64,000 nucleotides of DNA from JBBPYC01 sp038200275 (GTDB lineage: Bacteria > Pseudomonadota > Gammaproteobacteria > Burkholderiales > Burkholderiaceae_C): assembly GCA_038200275.1 (NCBI GenBank), contig JBBPYC010000021.1:1-64000 (forward strand), in the 5' to 3' direction. Under the pieces are notes generated by a model. The model had not been told where the DNA came from and ran no database searches. It worked only from the letters and a program-made list of their open reading frames with translations. How positions within the stretch are numbered: the first letter of the stretch is position 1; every line of letters starts with the position of its first letter. The translations under genes were made by a program, and so were the position numbers. Of this stretch, positions 61,579-64,000 are shown piece after piece.

Positions 61579-64000
61579 TCAGCGATCGATGCGCGCTGCA
61601 GTTGCAGATGGCACGATGCGATACAGCACGTGCCCCGCGGATGCGGTCTCAACTTGCATAAGCGTCGCGTTTGCCCGCAGCTTCCCCGCGTCGGTCAGCG
61701 GTGCGAGCACGAACGCCGAGTCGAGCAGCGAAAAATCAAAGCGCGCCGGGTCCAGTGTGACAACCACTTCGTCAAGGCGCGGCGAGTCGATGCGATGCGC
61801 GGCCCGTCCTTCGAGGGATCCCAACGTGAGCAGCAGGCGCTGATAGCGGTTGTGCAACACGCGTTGTTTCCCGTCTGGATCCAGCTTACGCCACAGGCCC
61901 GGCTGCGGGTGATAAAACACGCCGTTGAGCACGGGCACACCGGCCGCTGGCAAGGTCATCGCCCAGTTGCGTTGATCGATGACGGCCATGCGGCGCTGGA
62001 CGGTTTCAGCGGTGGCGCCCTGCTCCATCTGCCTGGCCAGTTCCGGGTCGAGTACCAACGCTTGCGGTGCCTGCGCGAGCGGATTAAACGGCACCGCGCT
62101 GGCCAGCGTCCAGCCACAGAACAGCGCGGCGAACGCGCGGGTCTGTCGCATCAGCAGCAGGTAAGCGCCAGCGCCGAGTGCAGCCAGCGTCAGCAGCAAA
62201 AACGCAGGCGTCAGCACACTTTGAATCTCGGGCGGCACCCGCTGCAGTTGCCACACGGTCGGCAGGATCGTGCCGAGCGCGATCAGCGCGGCGATGAAGC
62301 GGACGGTGTTGGCTGCAAGCAGGGGGGATGAAGGCTCAGCTTGCTGCCGGGGCGCAAGCAACCATGCAAGCAGCAGCACCTGCGCCACTCCCAGCGCCAG
62401 GTCCATCCGGTACGACGTGGTCGAGCTCCACAGCGTTGCGCTTGCAAGCCACACCGGCCAGCCGATGAACATGAACGACAGCGCCATCAAAAGGAACGTG
62501 GCAATGGCCACGGGCACCCCGTCGATCCGGCGCGCCCGCCACCACGCAAACAGCATCGCGATGCCGGCGGCTGGCAGCATGAACAAGAACGAACCGGCGT
62601 CGCTCGCGTTTGTCGCAGCCGATGGCAGGTACATCGTCAATGGGCTCAACAAGCCTTTGACAAGAAACCAGCGATCGATGTCGCCGCCCACTTCCGCACT
62701 GCGCTGGCCGGGGTAAACAGTGCCGCGAATCGCTTCGACCGCATCATGCGCGCTGTGCCACCAGCTGCCCAGCAGCACGGCGAGGACGACCAGCGCCAGC
62801 AGCATGCCGACCGCCTGCACGCGGCCGAAGACAAGCATCCGGCGCTGGTTCCAGCCCCAGCCAAGCGCCAGGCTGCCGAACAGCCACGCCAGCGAGATCT
62901 GCCAGGCCGGATACAGCACCAGCGCATAGCCCGTCAGCGCAAGCCCGAGTGCTGCGCCCAAGCCCGCTGCAGGCAGCCAGCGGCGCGCGTGCAGCAGCCG
63001 CTCTGCAAGCAGCAACGCCGCGGCCGCAAAGAACACGGTGTACGCCGGCCAGCCCGAGAAGACGACGGCGTACGGCGCCAGCGCAACGGTGGCCGATAAG
63101 CCGGCTGCAATTCGCCAATCGAGCGCGAACAGCCGCCGCAGCAGCAACGCCAACGCCCCGAAGCACGCGAAGAACGGAAACCACCAATACCAGGCCAGCG
63201 CGCGCCGCAAGTCGAGCACGAAAAAACCCCAGGTGGCTGGCTTCGCAAGGGCGGACAGGTGTGCGACCGGCACGCCCGTCATGCCGATCACAAGCATGTT
63301 CTGTCCGTCCGGCCCAAGGTTGCGATTGAGCACCGGCAGGCGCGGCTGGTGCGCGAGTTGCGCGAGCGCCAGCGGCGTGATGACCTGCCATTCGTCGCTG
63401 CGCACCGGGCGCGGCTCGCCAGCCCACGGAACTTGGCCGACGGGCGCAACGACCGCGCTTTGCGGCGGTGCGTCATGAAACACAAGCGCAAGCGACGACC
63501 CGGTGAGACCCAGCGCGACCAGCAAGGCGAACGACCCGGCGACGCTGGCGGCAAATGCCTTGGGTGCCAGGCCAGCGCGCCAGCCTTGACGCCCTGCAAC
63601 CCGTTCGATCGGGTCTGCGAAAACCAGCACGGCCAGGGGAACCAGCAGCGCAAGCAACGCAGCCAGCAGCGCACTGCGCGGCGGCTGCGTCAGTGCAGGC
63701 ACGAGCACGCGAGCGGCCCGCGGTGCCGGATTCAGCGCGAACGTCGACCCGTCACCAAGCCGCACGCTGACCTCAAGCGGCTGCGGACCTGTGGGCAGCC
63801 CCAAAGGCAGGGAGATCGTCGCGTGAAAGCCGCTGAGCAGCCAGTCTCGGCGGCCGGTGCTTTGCACCACGTCGGGCCGCTCGAATCGGTGCATGCGGCC
63901 GCGATAGATTTCCTGCCCTGCGACCTGCACGATCAGGTTCGTCACGAACACATTCGGCCGCTCGGGCGCGATCCAGCCGGACAGCACCAACTGGCGCGGT
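61579..64000 (-). CDS. Large multi-span membrane protein, 5' end outside the window
   Basis: At least 807 residues are coded, open at the right edge. The first part seen is a beta-rich soluble segment (RPNVFVTNLIVQVAGQEIY and STFALNPAP). More than ten membrane helices follow, including FFVLDLRRALAWYWWFPFFA and a charged SSTTSYRMDLA loop. The C-terminal soluble domain ends with LYRIVPSATAARIDR. The layout resembles DUF7657- or YfhO-like integral membrane proteins linked to glycan or glycosyl transfer, but no catalytic motif was recognised. Function is unknown. Confidence 0.7.
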   Translation of the reverse strand, partial: PRQLVLSGWIAPERPNVFVTNLIVQVAGQEIYRGRMHRFERPDVVQSTGRRDWLLSGFHATISLPLGLPTGPQPLEVSVRLGDGSTFALNPAPRAARVLVPALTQPPRSALLAALLALLVPLAVLVFADPIERVAGRQGWRAGLAPKAFAASVAGSFALLVALGLTGSSLALVFHDAPPQSAVVAPVGQVPWAGEPRPVRSDEWQVITPLALAQLAHQPRLPVLNRNLGPDGQNMLVIGMTGVPVAHLSALAKPATWGFFVLDLRRALAWYWWFPFFACFGALALLLRRLFALDWRIAAGLSATVALAPYAVVFSGWPAYTVFFAAAALLLAERLLHARRWLPAAGLGAALGLALTGYALVLYPAWQISLAWLFGSLALGWGWNQRRMLVFGRVQAVGMLLALVVLAVLLGSWWHSAHDAVEAIRGTVYPGQRSAEVGGDIDRWFLVKGLLSPLTMYLPSAATNASDAGSFLFMLPAAGIAMLFAWWRARRIDGVPVAIATFLLMALSFMFIGWPVWLASATLWSSTTSYRMDLALGVAQVLLLAWLLAPRQQAEPSSPLLAANTVRFIAALIALGTILPTVWQLQRVPPEIQSVLTPAFLLLTLAALGAGAYLLLMRQTRAFAALFCGWTLASAVPFNPLAQAPQALVLDPELARQMEQGATAETVQRRMAVIDQRNWAMTLPAAGVPVLNGVFYHPQPGLWRKLDPDGKQRVLHNRYQRLLLTLGSLEGRAAHRIDSPRLDEVVVTLDPARFDFSLLDSAFVLAPLTDAGKLRANATLMQVETASAGHVLYRIVPSATAARIDR

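Overview
The window looks like a chromosome segment of a high-GC betaproteobacterium, most likely of the order Burkholderiales. The main reasons are three Bug-type solute-binding receptors without their membrane partners, a tkt-gap pair, CaiB-type CoA transferases near LysR regulators, and strong G/C bias at third codon positions. The exact genus cannot be read from the sequence.

Left edge (1-6.9 kb): the tail of an IS481-type transposase is followed by a run of small, same-strand genes that looks like the edge of a chromosomal integron cassette array. Two convincing attC sites (996-1051 and 1639-1710) bracket a Phd/YoeB toxin-antitoxin cassette. The next cassette carries a DUF4345-type membrane protein. 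Further small genes follow (DUF3995, VOC, cold-shock/DUF1294 fusion, TfoX-N, a phosphodiesterase and others), with only degenerate attC-like remnants between them. They may be old fixed cassettes.

7-20.5 kb: an esterase and a ClsC-like phospholipase D come first. A long minus-strand operon follows: MipA, TolC-like outer membrane factor, membrane fusion protein, RND pump, MscS channel, PAP2 phosphatase. A TetR repressor lies just upstream, with a near-perfect 12-bp-arm palindrome in front of it. A cation diffusion facilitator is divergent.

20.5-31.5 kb: mixed metabolic and envelope genes (PQQ-type sugar dehydrogenase, Bug receptor, CHRD protein, PAP2-LssY protein, uronate dehydrogenase, diguanylate cyclase, RluF-like pseudouridine synthase). 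HtpG here carries an unusual insertion of about 87 residues. A small lipoprotein gene overlaps the htpG 3' end.

31.5-43.2 kb: a same-strand catabolic cluster (LysR, CaiB CoA transferase, HMG-CoA-lyase-like enzyme, VOC protein, Bug receptor, maleate-isomerase-like racemase) suggests uptake and CoA-dependent cleavage of a branched dicarboxylic acid. It is followed by a ParD-like/zeta-like toxin-antitoxin pair, a serine hydrolase, and a Bug receptor/beta-propeller pair with overlapping reading frames and a divergent LysR.

43.2-49.5 kb: speD, a MurU-like nucleotidyltransferase and pepP form a tightly overlapping operon. tkt and gap run divergently and end at a clear terminator, with a monooxygenase-type protein convergent on it. 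49.6-56 kb: a small K+ channel, WrbA, then a TRAP transporter operon (P-Q-M) running into a frameshifted VOC gene, pobA and a carboxymuconolactone-decarboxylase-like gene, pointing to aromatic acid use. 56.3-64 kb: YbhB, CorA, dienelactone hydrolase, HCCA isomerase, an SDR/MaoC pair, OsmC, and the C-terminal part of a large membrane protein that runs off the window. A conserved intergenic repeat of about 35-45 bp occurs three times. No tRNA, rRNA or CRISPR was seen.
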